Shown piece by piece: positions 25,006 to 34,803 of a stretch of DNA of 64,000 bases. The notes beneath the pieces are model-generated. The model made no database searches. It was not told the origin of the DNA and was given only the letters and a program-made list of their open reading frames with translations. The DNA is from Salipiger pentaromativorans (GTDB taxonomy: Bacteria > Pseudomonadota > Alphaproteobacteria > Rhodobacterales > Rhodobacteraceae), in assembly GCF_024721115.1 (NCBI RefSeq), contig NZ_JAMDHK010000016.1:1-64000 (forward strand). The letters run 5' to 3'. Both the position numbers and the translations under genes were made by a program. Numbering within the stretch: position 1 is the stretch's first letter; every line of letters starts with the position of its first letter.

Positions 25006-26061
25006 ATGTCAGCTTTGCGTGAAGCCGCCCGCGCGACGGATCTTCTGGACTGGTACGATCGCCACGCCCGCGATCTCCCCTGGCGTGTCGGCCCGCGCGC
25101 AGGCGCGGCGGGGCTGCGCCCGGATCCCTATCGCGTCTGGCTCTCCGAGATCATGCTGCAACAGACCACGGTTCCCGCGGTCAAACCCTATTTCGAGACC
25201 TTCACCGCGCGCTGGCCGCGGGTGGAGGATCTGGCGGCGGCGGCGGATGCCGATGTCATGGCCGCCTGGGCGGGGCTGGGCTATTACGCACGGGCCCGCA
25301 ACCTGCTGAAATGCGCGCGGGTGGTGGCGGAGGAATTCGGCGGGCGCTTTCCCGGCAGCTACGAAGCGCTGCTGACGCTGCCGGGGGTCGGTCCCTATAC
25401 GGCGGGGGCCATCGCCGCGATCGCCTTCGATCTGCCGGCCATTGTGGTCGATGGCAATGTCGAGCGTGTCATGGCGCGCCTGCATGACGAACACATGCCC
25501 TTGCCGCAGGCCAAGTCGGTGCTGACCGAGCTGGCGGCGGCGCTGACACCCGTCGAGCGGCCGGGCGATTACGCTCAGGCGGTGATGGATCTGGGCGCGA
25601 CGATCTGCACGCCCCGCAACCCGGCCTGCGGGCTGTGTCCCTGGCGCCGCGCCTGTGCCGCCTGGGAGGCGGGCACGGCGGCGGAACTGCCGAAGAAGGC
25701 GCCGAAAAAGCGCAAGCCCACGCGGCTGGGCATCGCCTATCTCGCGCGCCGGGTCGATGGCGCCTGGCTGCTCGAGCGGCGCCCGGACAAGGGGCTTCTG
25801 GGCGGCATGCTGGGCTGGCCGGGCAGCGATTGGGGCGAGGCGCCGCAGGAAGACCCGCCGATCCGCGCCGAGTGGAAGACGCTTGCCGGAGAGGCACGCC
25901 ATACCTTTACCCATTTCCACCTGCGCCTGACGGTCAAGACCGCGCTGGTGCCGATGGACCGCCCGCCGATCCGGGGCGATTTCGTCGCGCTGTCCGAGTT
26001 CCGGCCCGCCGATCTGCCGACGGTCATGCGGAAGGCCTATGATCTGGCGCGCGGTGCCTGA
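25006..26061 (+). CDS. mutY: A/G-specific adenine glycosylase
   Basis: A 351-residue base-excision repair enzyme that removes adenine mispaired with 8-oxoguanine. Catalytic Glu48 lies in WLSEIMLQQTTV, the helix-hairpin-helix LPGVGPYTAGAIAA at 125-138 and catalytic Asp149 in VVDGNVERV. The [4Fe-4S] cysteines are 201, 208, 211 and 217 (CTPRNPACGLCPWRRAC). A NUDIX-like C-terminal domain reads 8-oxoG. I chose the ATG at 25006; AAGGGA lies right against it, unusually close, and an in-frame GTG at 24958 is possible. Confidence 0.95.
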   Translation: MSALREAARATDLLDWYDRHARDLPWRVGPRAGAAGLRPDPYRVWLSEIMLQQTTVPAVKPYFETFTARWPRVEDLAAAADADVMAAWAGLGYYARARNLLKCARVVAEEFGGRFPGSYEALLTLPGVGPYTAGAIAAIAFDLPAIVVDGNVERVMARLHDEHMPLPQAKSVLTELAAALTPVERPGDYAQAVMDLGATICTPRNPACGLCPWRRACAAWEAGTAAELPKKAPKKRKPTRLGIAYLARRVDGAWLLERRPDKGLLGGMLGWPGSDWGEAPQEDPPIRAEWKTLAGEARHTFTHFHLRLTVKTALVPMDRPPIRGDFVALSEFRPADLPTVMRKAYDLARGA

Positions 26062-26186
26062 CCCGCAGCGGCGGGTTTCCGAGAGAATTTGTCGAATAAC
26101 GCGCGGATCGCCCCGTGACGCGCCGTGGCGGCGGGTCTAAGCTGGCCACGGAACGCGCTCAGGATCGTGCGAAACGGAGACGGATC

Positions 26187-27329
26187 ATGATCTCTTCGGA
26201 AAAGGTCGCTCGCATCACGGCGGCGATGCCCTTCTGGCTGACCTATATCCTGCCGCCTCTGGTGTGGCTGGGGGCGGTGCAGGGCGGGTTCTGGGTGCTG
26301 CTGCCGCCCCTGGCGACATGGTATCTCTTCTCGGCGCTGGACGTGGCACTGGGGCTGAACAAGGAAAACGCCGATCCGCAGACCCAGGAGAAGGACCTGT
26401 TCTGGTATCGCGCAGGCACGATGGCCTGGGCGCCGGTGGAGTTCGTCACGCTGTTCTCGCTGATCTGGTATGTCGGCCATAGCGATCATCTTTCGGCGCT
26501 GGAGACATTCGGCGTGTTCTTCGGAACCGGTGTGATGACGGGGACGGTGGGGATCGTCTATTCGCACGAGCTTCTGCACCAGTCCAACAAGCTCGAGCGT
26601 CATCTCGGCGACTGGCTGCTGGCGATGGTGCTCTATTCGCATTTCCGCTCCGAACATCTGCTGGTGCACCACACCTATGTGGGCACTCCGCGCGACCCGG
26701 TGACAGCGCGCTACAACGAAGGGTTTCACCGCTATTATCCGCGGGTTCTGAAGGAATGCCCGGCCTCGGCCTTCCGCGCCGAGGCGGCGCTGCTGCGGCG
26801 GCGCGGGCTGCCCTGGTGGCATCGGCGCAACCCGTTCTGGAAATACGCTGCGCTCCAGCTCGCGATGCTGCTGCTGTCGGTTCTGCTGGCGGGATGGGCC
26901 GGGCTGCTGTTCTTTCTGATCCAGGCCGGGGTGGCGATCTGGCAACTGGAGTTGACCAATTATGTGGAACATTACGCGCTGACCCGCCGCTATCTCGGCG
27001 ATGGCAAATACGAGCATGTGAAGCCGCATCACTCGTGGAACTCGGCCCATACGGCGACCAACTGGTTGCTGATCAATTTGCAGCGCCATTCCGACCATCA
27101 CTACAAGCCCGACCGGCGCTTTCCGCTGTTGCAGACCTATGAAGAGAGCGAGGCGCCGCAACTGCCCTACGGCTATCCGATCATGACCATGGCGGCGATG
27201 GTGCCGCCGGTGTGGCGCCGGATCATGAACCCCAAGGTCCGCGCCTGGCGGCAGACCTGGTATCCCGACATCGAGGATTGGCACCCCTACAACAAGGCCA
27301 AGACCCCGCCGCCGCGCGGCGCGAGCTGA
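26187..27329 (+). CDS. alkB: alkane 1-monooxygenase (AlkB family)
   Basis: A 380-residue integral membrane diiron hydroxylase that oxidises the terminal carbon of medium-chain alkanes using electrons from rubredoxin. The conserved histidine boxes are HELLH (127-131), EHLLVHHTY (from 156), NYVEHYAL and LQRHSDHHYKPDRRFPLLQ, with six or so hydrophobic segments. GGAGA is upstream of the ATG at 26187. No rubredoxin or reductase gene is adjacent, so partners must be encoded elsewhere. The closest subgroup (alkane versus xylene or fatty-acid-like substrates) cannot be decided by eye. Confidence 0.93.
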   Translation: MISSEKVARITAAMPFWLTYILPPLVWLGAVQGGFWVLLPPLATWYLFSALDVALGLNKENADPQTQEKDLFWYRAGTMAWAPVEFVTLFSLIWYVGHSDHLSALETFGVFFGTGVMTGTVGIVYSHELLHQSNKLERHLGDWLLAMVLYSHFRSEHLLVHHTYVGTPRDPVTARYNEGFHRYYPRVLKECPASAFRAEAALLRRRGLPWWHRRNPFWKYAALQLAMLLLSVLLAGWAGLLFFLIQAGVAIWQLELTNYVEHYALTRRYLGDGKYEHVKPHHSWNSAHTATNWLLINLQRHSDHHYKPDRRFPLLQTYEESEAPQLPYGYPIMTMAAMVPPVWRRIMNPKVRAWRQTWYPDIEDWHPYNKAKTPPPRGAS

Positions 27330-27474
27330 GCCGGCGGGCGGCGCTACCTTCGGGGCCTTGCGGCCCACCCGGCACGGACGAGGCCCTGCCGTTACGGCGG
27401 CGGATTGTCCGCTTGCATTCGCGGAGGAGGGCTCGCAAACATGGGGTCCCGAAAACGGGTCGAGGAGACGGGTA

Positions 27475-27867
27475 ATGGAGCTTGCAAAAGCCGCGCGGGC
27501 GGTGCGTGAAAACGCCTATGTGCCCTATTCGCGCTTCAAGGTGGGCGCGGCGCTGCGCACCCCGTCGGGAGCGGTGCATGTGGGCTGCAACGTCGAGAAT
27601 GTCGCCTATCCCGAAGGCACCTGCGCCGAAGCCGGCGCCATCGCCGCCATGGTTGCCGCCGGCGAGACCGAGATCGCCGAGGTCTATGTGATCGCCGACA
27701 GCGCCCACCCGGTGCCGCCCTGCGGCGGCTGCCGCCAGAAGCTGGCCGAGTTCGCCCGGGGCGATGTCAAGGTGACGCTGGCCACGCTCGATGGCGCCGA
27801 GCTGGCGACCACGGTGGCCGATCTGCTGCCGGGCGCCTTCGGCGTGGCCCATATGGACCGCGCCTGA
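27475..27867 (+). CDS. cdd: cytidine deaminase
   Basis: A 130-residue zinc enzyme that deaminates cytidine and deoxycytidine to uridine forms. The catalytic motif CAEAGAI (zinc Cys and proton-shuttling Glu) and PCGGCRQ (two further zinc cysteines) are intact, as is the substrate loop NVENVAYPEGT. The length fits the tetrameric class. GAGGAGACGGG is upstream of the ATG. It is the first gene of a salvage operon; its stop overlaps the deoA start by one base. Confidence 0.95.
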   Translation: MELAKAARAVRENAYVPYSRFKVGAALRTPSGAVHVGCNVENVAYPEGTCAEAGAIAAMVAAGETEIAEVYVIADSAHPVPPCGGCRQKLAEFARGDVKVTLATLDGAELATTVADLLPGAFGVAHMDRA

Positions 27868-29156
27868 TGGATGCACGGACCGTCATAGCCGCGCTGCGCC
27901 GCGGTGAAGAGCCGTCCACCGAGGGGCTGCGCTGGTTCGCCGAGGGGCTGGCCGATGGCTCGGTCAGTGCTGCCCAGGCCGGTGCCTTCGCCATGGGGAT
28001 CTGTCTGCGCGGGCTGACCGAAGAGAACCGCGTGGCGCTGACGCTGGCGATGCGGGACAGTGGCCATGTGATGCGCTGGGATCTCGACGGGCCGGTGGTG
28101 GACAAGCATTCCACCGGCGGTGTGGGCGATTGCGTGTCGCTGGTGCTGGCCCCGGCGCTGGCCGCCTGCGGGGTCTATGTACCGATGATTTCGGGTCGGG
28201 GCCTCGGCCATACCGGCGGCACGCTCGACAAGCTCGACGCGATCCCCGGCTATGTCGTCGACCCCGACGAGGCGCGCTTCCGCCATGTGGTGCGCGAGGC
28301 GGGCTGCGCCATCGTCTCGGCCTCGGCCGAGATCGCCCCGGCCGACCGCCGCCTCTATGCGATCCGCGACGTGACCGCGACGGTGGAAAGCCTCGACCTC
28401 ATCACCTCCTCGATCCTTGCCAAGAAGCTGGCGGCGGGGCTGGAGGGGCTGGTGCTCGACGTCAAGGTGGGCTCGGGCGCCTTCATGAAGACCGACGCGG
28501 ATGCGCGGGCGCTGGCCCAGGCGCTGGTCTCGACCGCCAACGCGGCGGGCTGTCCGACCACGGCCTTTGTCACCGACATGAACCAGCCGATCGCCGCCGC
28601 GCTGGGCAACGCGCTGGAGGTGGATGCCGCGATGCGCGTGCTGACCGGGCGCGACGAGGGCCCGCTTTACGAGCTGACGCTGGCGCTGGGCGGGGCGCTT
28701 CTGGGCGGCACGGGCGCGACCGACCCCGAGGCGAAGCTGCGCACGGCGCTGTCCTCGGGCGCCGCCGCCGAGCGCATGGGGCGGATGGTTTACGGGCTGG
28801 GCGGTCCGCGGAACTTTGTCGAGGACTGGGGGCGCTATCTGCCCGAGGCGACGGTGATCCGCGAGATCCCGGCGCCCGAGGGGGGCCATGTCGCGGCCAT
28901 CGACGGCGAGGCGCTGGGCCTCGCGGTGGTGCGGCTCGGGGGCGGGCGCACGGTCGAGACCGACATGATCGACCCCGCCGTGGGGCTTTCGGATGTGGTG
29001 CGGCTGGGCGCCCGGGTCGAGAAGGGCGCCCCGCTCGCCCGTGTGCATGCGGCCCGCGAGGATCAGGCCGAAGAGGCGATCCGTGTGGTGCAAAAGGCGG
29101 TCGCGCTGGGCGATCCGGCGCAGCCGGGCCCGCTGATCCGGGAGCGCATCGGATGA
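27867..29156 (+). CDS. deoA: thymidine phosphorylase
   Basis: A 429-residue enzyme that splits thymidine or deoxyuridine into base and deoxyribose-1-phosphate. The signature SGRGLGHTGGTLDKLDAIPG and the phosphate-binding VVDKHSTGGVGDCVSLVL are clear, as is LDVKVGSGAFMKT. It is translated with cdd (1-nt overlap) and deoB (4-nt overlap). Together with them it routes pyrimidine deoxynucleosides to bases and deoxyribose-5-phosphate. No deoC is in the window. Confidence 0.96.
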   Translation: MDARTVIAALRRGEEPSTEGLRWFAEGLADGSVSAAQAGAFAMGICLRGLTEENRVALTLAMRDSGHVMRWDLDGPVVDKHSTGGVGDCVSLVLAPALAACGVYVPMISGRGLGHTGGTLDKLDAIPGYVVDPDEARFRHVVREAGCAIVSASAEIAPADRRLYAIRDVTATVESLDLITSSILAKKLAAGLEGLVLDVKVGSGAFMKTDADARALAQALVSTANAAGCPTTAFVTDMNQPIAAALGNALEVDAAMRVLTGRDEGPLYELTLALGGALLGGTGATDPEAKLRTALSSGAAAERMGRMVYGLGGPRNFVEDWGRYLPEATVIREIPAPEGGHVAAIDGEALGLAVVRLGGGRTVETDMIDPAVGLSDVVRLGARVEKGAPLARVHAAREDQAEEAIRVVQKAVALGDPAQPGPLIRERIG

Positions 29157-30358
29157 GAGCCTTTCTGGTTGTGATGGATTCGGTGGGCATCGGCGGCGCG
29201 CCGGATGCCGCCGCCTTTTTCAACGACGGGCGGCCCGACACCGGCGCCAATACCGTGCTGCATATCGCCGAAGCCTGCGCGCGTGGCGCAGCCGACGACG
29301 GGCGGAGCGGCCCGCTGCACCTGCCCGTGCTCGATGCGCTGGGGCTGGGGCGCGCCGTGAAACTGGCGAGCGGCACCCTGCCGCCGGGGCTGGGGGCCAA
29401 ACCCGAGGGGCGCTGGGGCGCCGCGACGGAACGGTCAAAGGGCAAGGACACGCCCTCCGGCCATTGGGAACTGGCCGGGCTGCCGGTGCCTTGGGACTGG
29501 CATTATTTCCCCGACACCCAGCCCGCCTTTCCGGCAGAGCTGATGGCTCGGGTCTGCGAGATCGCCGGCACCGAGGGGACGCTTGCGAATTGCCATGGCT
29601 CGGGCACGGTGATGCTCGACCGGTTCGGGGCCGAGCATCTGCGCAGCGGCTGGCCGATCTGCTACACCTCCGCCGACAGCGTGTTCCAGATCGCCGCGCA
29701 TGAGGAACGCTTCGGGCTCGACCGGCTGCTGACGCTCTGCGAGCGAATCGCGCCCGTGCTGCACGAGATGAAGGTGGGGCGGGTCATCGCGCGGCCTTTC
29801 GTCGGGAGCGAGGGCAGTTTCACCCGCACCGCCAACCGGCACGACTACGCTATCCGCCCGCCCGAACCGGTGCTGACCAACTGGGTGCAGACTGCCGGGC
29901 GGCGGGTCTATGCGGTGGGCAAGATCGGCGACATCTTCTCGATGGAGGGGATCGACGAGTTGCACAAAGGCGACGATGCCGCGCTGATGGCGCATCTGGG
30001 CGCTCTGGTAGACGGGGCCGAGGACGGATCGCTCACCTTTGCGAATTTTGTCGAGTTCGACAGTCTTTACGGCCACAGGCGCAACATTGCGGGCTATGCC
30101 CGGGCGCTGGAATGGTTCGATGCGGCGCTCGGGCGGCTTCTGCCGCGCTTGCGCGATGGCGACATGCTGGTCATCACCGCCGATCACGGCAACGACCCGA
30201 GCTGGCACGGCACCGATCACACGCGCGAGCGTGTTCCGGTGCTGGTCGCGGGCACCGGCCGGGGCGGTCTCGGTCAGGTCGGGTTTGCCGATGTCGCCGC
30301 CAGCATCGCGGCGCATCTGGGGGTGGAATCGGTTGGGTGCGGGAGCAGTTTTCTATGA
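29153..30358 (+). CDS. deoB: phosphopentomutase
   Basis: A 401-residue alkaline-phosphatase-fold enzyme that interconverts (deoxy)ribose-1- and 5-phosphate. Metal-binding motifs are MDSVGIGGAPDA at the N-terminus, the phosphorylated threonine region KGKDTPSGHWELAG, and VITADHGNDPSWHGTDHTRE near the C-terminus. It overlaps deoA in ATGA and add in ATGA, so the operon is fully coupled. Confidence 0.96.
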   Translation: MRAFLVVMDSVGIGGAPDAAAFFNDGRPDTGANTVLHIAEACARGAADDGRSGPLHLPVLDALGLGRAVKLASGTLPPGLGAKPEGRWGAATERSKGKDTPSGHWELAGLPVPWDWHYFPDTQPAFPAELMARVCEIAGTEGTLANCHGSGTVMLDRFGAEHLRSGWPICYTSADSVFQIAAHEERFGLDRLLTLCERIAPVLHEMKVGRVIARPFVGSEGSFTRTANRHDYAIRPPEPVLTNWVQTAGRRVYAVGKIGDIFSMEGIDELHKGDDAALMAHLGALVDGAEDGSLTFANFVEFDSLYGHRRNIAGYARALEWFDAALGRLLPRLRDGDMLVITADHGNDPSWHGTDHTRERVPVLVAGTGRGGLGQVGFADVAASIAAHLGVESVGCGSSFL

Positions 30359-31356
30359 TCGACGAAGAGCGTATCGAGGCGATCCGCGCCTTGCCCAAGA
30401 TCGAGCTGCATCTGCATCTCGAAGGGGCGGCGCCGCCGGGATTCATCCGTGGGCTGGCGCAGGAGAAATCGGTGCGGCTGGACGGGGTCTTTGGCGAGGA
30501 CGGGGCCTATGCCTACCGCGATTTCGTGCATTTCCTGTCGGTCTACGAGGCCGCGACCTCGGTGTTGAAAACTCCGGAGGATTATGCGCGGCTGACCACG
30601 GCGGTGCTGGAGGAGAGCGCGGCAAGCGGCGTGATCTATTCGGAATGTTTCCTGTCGCCGGATTTCTGCGGCGGCGGCGATCTGGGCGCCTGGCGGGAAT
30701 ATCTGCACGCCATTCGCGAAGCGGCGGAGGCGGCGGAAAAGAGCATGGGGATCGTGCTGCGCGGCATCGTCACCTGCATCCGCCATTTCGGGCCGGAAAC
30801 GGCGAAGCGTGCCGCGCTTTGCGCCGCGGAAACGGCCGATGACTGGCTTGTGGGCTTCGGCATGGGCGGAGACGAGAACAAGGGCAAGCAGAAGGATTTC
30901 GCCTGGTCCTTCGACATGGCGCGCGAGGCGGGGCTGCGGCTGACCACGCATGCCGGCGAATGGCGCGGCGCGGCAGAGGTGGCCGAGGCGCTGCGCGACC
31001 TGCGGGTCGAACGCATCGGCCACGGAGTGCGTGCCATCGAGAATCTGGCGCTTGTGGACAATCTTGTGGAGAACGGAATTGTTCTCGAAGTTTGCCCCGG
31101 TTCCAACGTGACCTTGGGAGTCTACCCCAGGCTTTCGGCGCATCCGATTGAAAAGCTGCGCGAACGCGGGGTCAAGATCACAGTCTCGACCGACGATCCG
31201 CCGTTCTTCCATTCAACCATGGCGGAGGAATACGAGGCGCTGGCGCGGAGCTTCGGCTGGGACGAGGAGGTCTTTGGCGAGATCGCCCGCACCTCCGTCG
31301 AGGCGGCCTTCTGCAACGAGGACACCCGCGCGGCGCTGCTCAAGCGGCTGGGCTGA
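30355..31356 (+). CDS. add: adenosine deaminase
   Basis: A 333-residue zinc enzyme converting adenosine to inosine. Motifs: zinc histidines in [28 protein letters not shown] with the third histidine, [11 protein letters not shown], and the catalytic VSTDDPPFF. Its presence in a pyrimidine-deoxynucleoside operon extends the unit to purines. Adenine deaminases of the same fold exist, but the LHLEGA and HAGE motifs with length 333 favour adenosine as substrate. Confidence 0.9.
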   Translation: MIDEERIEAIRALPKIELHLHLEGAAPPGFIRGLAQEKSVRLDGVFGEDGAYAYRDFVHFLSVYEAATSVLKTPEDYARLTTAVLEESAASGVIYSECFLSPDFCGGGDLGAWREYLHAIREAAEAAEKSMGIVLRGIVTCIRHFGPETAKRAALCAAETADDWLVGFGMGGDENKGKQKDFAWSFDMAREAGLRLTTHAGEWRGAAEVAEALRDLRVERIGHGVRAIENLALVDNLVENGIVLEVCPGSNVTLGVYPRLSAHPIEKLRERGVKITVSTDDPPFFHSTMAEEYEALARSFGWDEEVFGEIARTSVEAAFCNEDTRAALLKRLG

Positions 31357-31487
31357 GCGCGCCGCTATTTTCCGCAGATCCACGCGTCATGGCGTCCGGT
31401 GCGTTGCCGCGCGGGCTGCGGGCGTTGCGGGGCCGGGGCGCGGGGGCTAAGGAGAAAGGCGCAGCACGCGAAAGGAGCACTGGGGCC

Positions 31488-32117
31488 ATGAAACATCTCA
31501 CCATCGTCGATCATCCGCTGGTGCAGCACAAGCTGACCCTGATGCGCGAAAAGGATACCTCGACCGCGTCCTTCCGCCAGCTCCTGCGCGAGATCAGCCT
31601 GCTGCTGGCTTATGAGGTCACCCACGAGCTGCCGGTGACCACCAAGCATATCGAAACGCCGCTCTGCGGCATGGACGCGCCGGTGATCGAGGGCAAGAAG
31701 CTGGTGCTGGTCTCGATCCTGCGGGCCGGGAACGGTCTTCTGGACGGGATTCTCGAGCTGGTGCCCGCCGCGCGGGTGGGGTTTGTCGGGCTCTACCGCG
31801 ACGAGGAGACGCTGAAGCCCGTGCAGTATTATTTCAAGGTCCCCAAGAATCTCGAAGACCGCACGGTCATCGTCGTCGATCCGATGTTGGCTACGGGCAA
31901 TTCCTCGGCTGCCGCCATCGACCTGATGAAAGAGGCGGGGGCCAAGGATATTCGGTTTCTCTGCCTTCTGGCGGCGCCCGAAGGGGTGGCGCGGATGCAG
32001 GAGGCGCACCCCGATGTGCCGATCGTGACAGCTTCGCTCGATAGCCACTTGAACGAAAAGGGATATATCGTTCCGGGACTAGGGGATGCGGGTGACCGGA
32101 TGTTCGGCACAAAATAA
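31488..32117 (+). CDS. upp: uracil phosphoribosyltransferase
   Basis: A 209-residue salvage enzyme that forms UMP from uracil and PRPP. The start [20 protein letters not shown] is typical, the PRPP-binding loop reads [18 protein letters not shown], and the uracil loop [16 protein letters not shown] closes the protein. AAAGGAG precedes the ATG. It lies 131 nt after add on the same strand, so it may share the operon or have its own promoter; functionally it recovers the uracil freed by deoA. Confidence 0.97.
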   Translation: MKHLTIVDHPLVQHKLTLMREKDTSTASFRQLLREISLLLAYEVTHELPVTTKHIETPLCGMDAPVIEGKKLVLVSILRAGNGLLDGILELVPAARVGFVGLYRDEETLKPVQYYFKVPKNLEDRTVIVVDPMLATGNSSAAAIDLMKEAGAKDIRFLCLLAAPEGVARMQEAHPDVPIVTASLDSHLNEKGYIVPGLGDAGDRMFGTK

Positions 32118-32185
32118 GCCGTCCTAACGCTTTACAGCGTCAAGGGGATGTTGCATGCTGAGCCCTATTATCTGTGGGGGCAGTC

Positions 32186-33496
32186 ATGCGATTGAAAAGA
32201 TTGGCGATCCTTGCCGTTTCGGCGGTTTATGCCGGGTTCGGGGCGGCACCGTCCCAGGCTCAGGGGATCAGCACCATCGACACGCCCGCCGAGCTGCCGC
32301 CGGCGAGCTATTCGGGCCGACAATTCGTGGACAGCCGGGGCTGCGTCTTCGTGCGCGCGGGCTTTGACGGCGCGGTGATCTGGGTGCCCCGGGTGACCCG
32401 CGACCGCGATCAGGTCTGTGGCTATCAGCCGACCTTCGGCAAGACCCGCACCGCCGCGGCCCCCGAGCCGGCGCCGGCACCGAAACGGGCGCCCGTGCAG
32501 GCGGCAAAGCCGAGCCCGGCACCTGCGCCGACGCGGGTGACCTCGACCACCCGCAAGCCGATGACCACGGTTGCGTCGAAACCGGCCGCTTCGGCGCCGG
32601 CGCCGCGCAAGGTGGTCAAGGCGCCGGCTTCGAAGCCGCCCTCCGCCCCGCCGCCCAGGACGGTTGTGACCTCGGTGCCCAAGCCGGTCGCGCCCGCGCC
32701 GCAGGCCAAGCGTGTCGTGAAGGTTGCTCCGGGGCAGACCTGCCCCGCGGGCTTTTCCGGCACCATTGAGCGCAATGGCATGAAGGTGCGCTGCGGGCCG
32801 CAGTCGAGCCCCTTCGTGACGGAGGTGCGCCGGGGCGAGGCGCCGAGCAAGAACAAGAACGTCTATTACAACCAGGGCAACGGTCGCGGGAGCTGGGAGG
32901 ACAGCCGCCTCAGCACCCAGGGCAGCACCCGGATCGTGCCCAAGCATGTCTGGGAAAGCCGTTCGGAAGTGCCGCCGGTGGTGCCGGCGGGCTACCGCCC
33001 GGCCTGGGAAGACGATCGTCTGAACCCCTATCGCGCGTGGCAGACGGTGGATGGCTTTTACGCCACGCAAAAGCGCTGGACCAACACCGTCCCGCGCCAG
33101 AACCTGCCCTATGCGCGCCGCATCCCGGCCCGCAACCCGGTGATCCTGTACCGTGCCGAGGCGCCCGTCGTCACGCCGGTGATCTCGACCAGCGGCCGCA
33201 GTGCGGCACAGGCACAGGCGGTGGCGCAGCGGACACCGGTGATCTCGACCCGCTCGGCGCCGGTGAAACGGGTCGCGACGACGGGGGCCCGCTATGTGGA
33301 GATCGGCCTCTTCACCACCGAGGCCAAGGCGGATGCCGCAGCGGCGCGGCTGCGCGGCGCTGGCCTTCCGGTGCGCTACAGCATGTCCGGGCAGATGCGT
33401 CGTGTGATGGTGGGGCCCTATGCCAGCCCGCAGGCGCTGAACGGTGCGCTGCGCCAGGTGCGCGCCACCGGCTATGTGCAGGCCTATCTGCGCTGA
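32186..33496 (+). CDS. exported SPOR-domain protein
   Basis: A 436-residue protein with a signal peptide (cleavage near SQAQG), a conserved-looking N-terminal segment (SGRQFVDSRGCVFVRAGFDG), a long alanine-proline-lysine-rich linker at about 85-190, and a C-terminal SPOR domain (YVEIGLFTTEAKADAAAARL, then RRVMVGPYAS). SPOR domains bind denuded glycan at the septum, so a cell-division or wall role is likely. The ATG at 32186 follows GGGGG; a GTG four codons earlier is possible. A strong terminator follows. Confidence 0.85.
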   Translation: MRLKRLAILAVSAVYAGFGAAPSQAQGISTIDTPAELPPASYSGRQFVDSRGCVFVRAGFDGAVIWVPRVTRDRDQVCGYQPTFGKTRTAAAPEPAPAPKRAPVQAAKPSPAPAPTRVTSTTRKPMTTVASKPAASAPAPRKVVKAPASKPPSAPPPRTVVTSVPKPVAPAPQAKRVVKVAPGQTCPAGFSGTIERNGMKVRCGPQSSPFVTEVRRGEAPSKNKNVYYNQGNGRGSWEDSRLSTQGSTRIVPKHVWESRSEVPPVVPAGYRPAWEDDRLNPYRAWQTVDGFYATQKRWTNTVPRQNLPYARRIPARNPVILYRAEAPVVTPVISTSGRSAAQAQAVAQRTPVISTRSAPVKRVATTGARYVEIGLFTTEAKADAAAARLRGAGLPVRYSMSGQMRRVMVGPYASPQALNGALRQVRATGYVQAYLR

Positions 33497-33532
33497 GCGG
33501 CACTCGCCCATACCAGACGATCAAAGATCCGG

Positions 33533-33558
33533 CCCCGCCTTTCAAGGCGGGGTCTTTC
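33533..33558 (+). terminator. intrinsic terminator after the SPOR gene
   Basis: CCCCGCC-TTTCAA-GGCGGGG followed by TCTTTCG. It lies 37 nt past the stop codon and ends the plus-strand unit before the convergent gene at 33595. Confidence 0.85.
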
Positions 33559-33594
33559 GTTTCCGGGGAAGGGGAAAACGGCAATGCGGCGGTC

Positions 33595-34620
33595 TCAGCC
33601 GCCGCAGATCCCTTGCAGGCGCACCCAATCGGCATCGGACAGCACCAGACGGCTGCCCTCTGCCGCCCGGGGGTCGGCTTCGATCAGGCCGATGGTGCTT
33701 TCGCCGGTGACATCCACGGCGAACGCGTAGGGCGTGCTGCGCAACTGGGCCGCCGAGAAGGCCTTTAGAAGCGCTTCCTCGGGCAGTCTGGGCGGCTCGC
33801 GGGTCAGCAGGGTTTCGGTATAGGAATCGAGCGCGCGCTCGGGCAGGCTGCCGGTGGTCAGAAGGCGCAGCGCGGACCAGAGCCCGGCATGGTTCAGCAG
33901 GTCGCCCAGCGGATCGGCGCGGCGCGCGCGCAGTGCCTCGACAACGATATAGCCCGCCGCGATGTCGGGGTCTTCGTGATCCTCGATCAATGCGCGGTTC
34001 ATCACGATCAGCCCGCCGGGCAGATGCGCGGTGTCGCGCACACCACCGGGCAGCACGACCAGATCGTCCTGCCGGGTCTCGCCCAGCACCCGCAGCGCCA
34101 GATGGCGGAGCGGCTGGCGGGCCTCGTCAGTCATGCAGGGCTGACCCGCGACACGGGTGATCCGCGCCAGTAAGGCCTCGCCGATCTCCTGCCGCTTGAC
34201 CACGGGCACCACGCGCTGGGTGTGGCTCAGCAGCGCGCCCGGCAGCCAGAACACCGCGCCGCCCAGCACGATCAGCGCGAAGGCGGCGATCAGGATCAGA
34301 CGCAGCTTGCCGGGGCGCGGCCGGCGCCGGTCGATCACACGCAGGAGGCGCTCGATGGCGTCGATCATGGCGGTTTCGTCGGCGGCGAGTTCCAGCGTCT
34401 CGCCGGGGTCGCCATCGGGGTGGTAGATGGCGGGAAGCTGCCCCTTGTTGGCGCGCCGCACGGCGGCCAGGGACCAATGCGCCAGCGCGCGTCCGGAGAA
34501 CTCCGAGATGGTCAGCGTGGCATCGCCCAGCGACACGATCACCTCGCGGCGCTGCGCGTCGGGCTCGGGCCGCCACAGGCCCGAGGCTTCCAGCCGTTCA
34601 TACTCTTTGAGTGCCGTCAT
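33595..34620 (-). CDS. membrane protein, possibly an inactive M48-like peptidase
   Basis: A 341-residue protein. The cytoplasmic N-terminal part (about 1-115) includes REVIVSLGDATLTISEFSGR; one transmembrane segment follows (LILIAAFALIVLGGAVFWLP), then an outer domain with LVVLPGGVRDTAHLPGGLIV and NRALIEDHEDPDIAAGYIVV. This last layout recalls M48 (Ste24-like) peptidases just before their HExxH helix, but here the position reads GYIVVEALRA with no zinc histidines. I infer a pseudo-enzyme or a divergent family. The ATG at 34620 gives the family-like start; the frame is open further upstream. Confidence 0.6.
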   Translation of the reverse strand: MTALKEYERLEASGLWRPEPDAQRREVIVSLGDATLTISEFSGRALAHWSLAAVRRANKGQLPAIYHPDGDPGETLELAADETAMIDAIERLLRVIDRRRPRPGKLRLILIAAFALIVLGGAVFWLPGALLSHTQRVVPVVKRQEIGEALLARITRVAGQPCMTDEARQPLRHLALRVLGETRQDDLVVLPGGVRDTAHLPGGLIVMNRALIEDHEDPDIAAGYIVVEALRARRADPLGDLLNHAGLWSALRLLTTGSLPERALDSYTETLLTREPPRLPEEALLKAFSAAQLRSTPYAFAVDVTGESTIGLIEADPRAAEGSRLVLSDADWVRLQGICGG

Positions 34621-34803
34621 TTCGGGCTGCTCTGCCTCGTTTCGATGCAACGTAGCATGGCTGAGCGGCGGGGGGCAATGCGCCCCCGACATCGTGACGC
34701 TGCGCCCCGAGAGGCTTTGCCGCAGGCGCGGCTTGATATGCGTCATGACGATGTCGCCTGCATCGGCCTAGCCTGACGGGGAGTTGAGCGAAGGGAGGCG
34801 ATT

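Noticed and set aside
28130-29152. In-frame extension of deoB upstream into deoA
   Set aside because: Arg- and Gly-rich shadow of deoA; the ATG at 29153 gives the exact family start.
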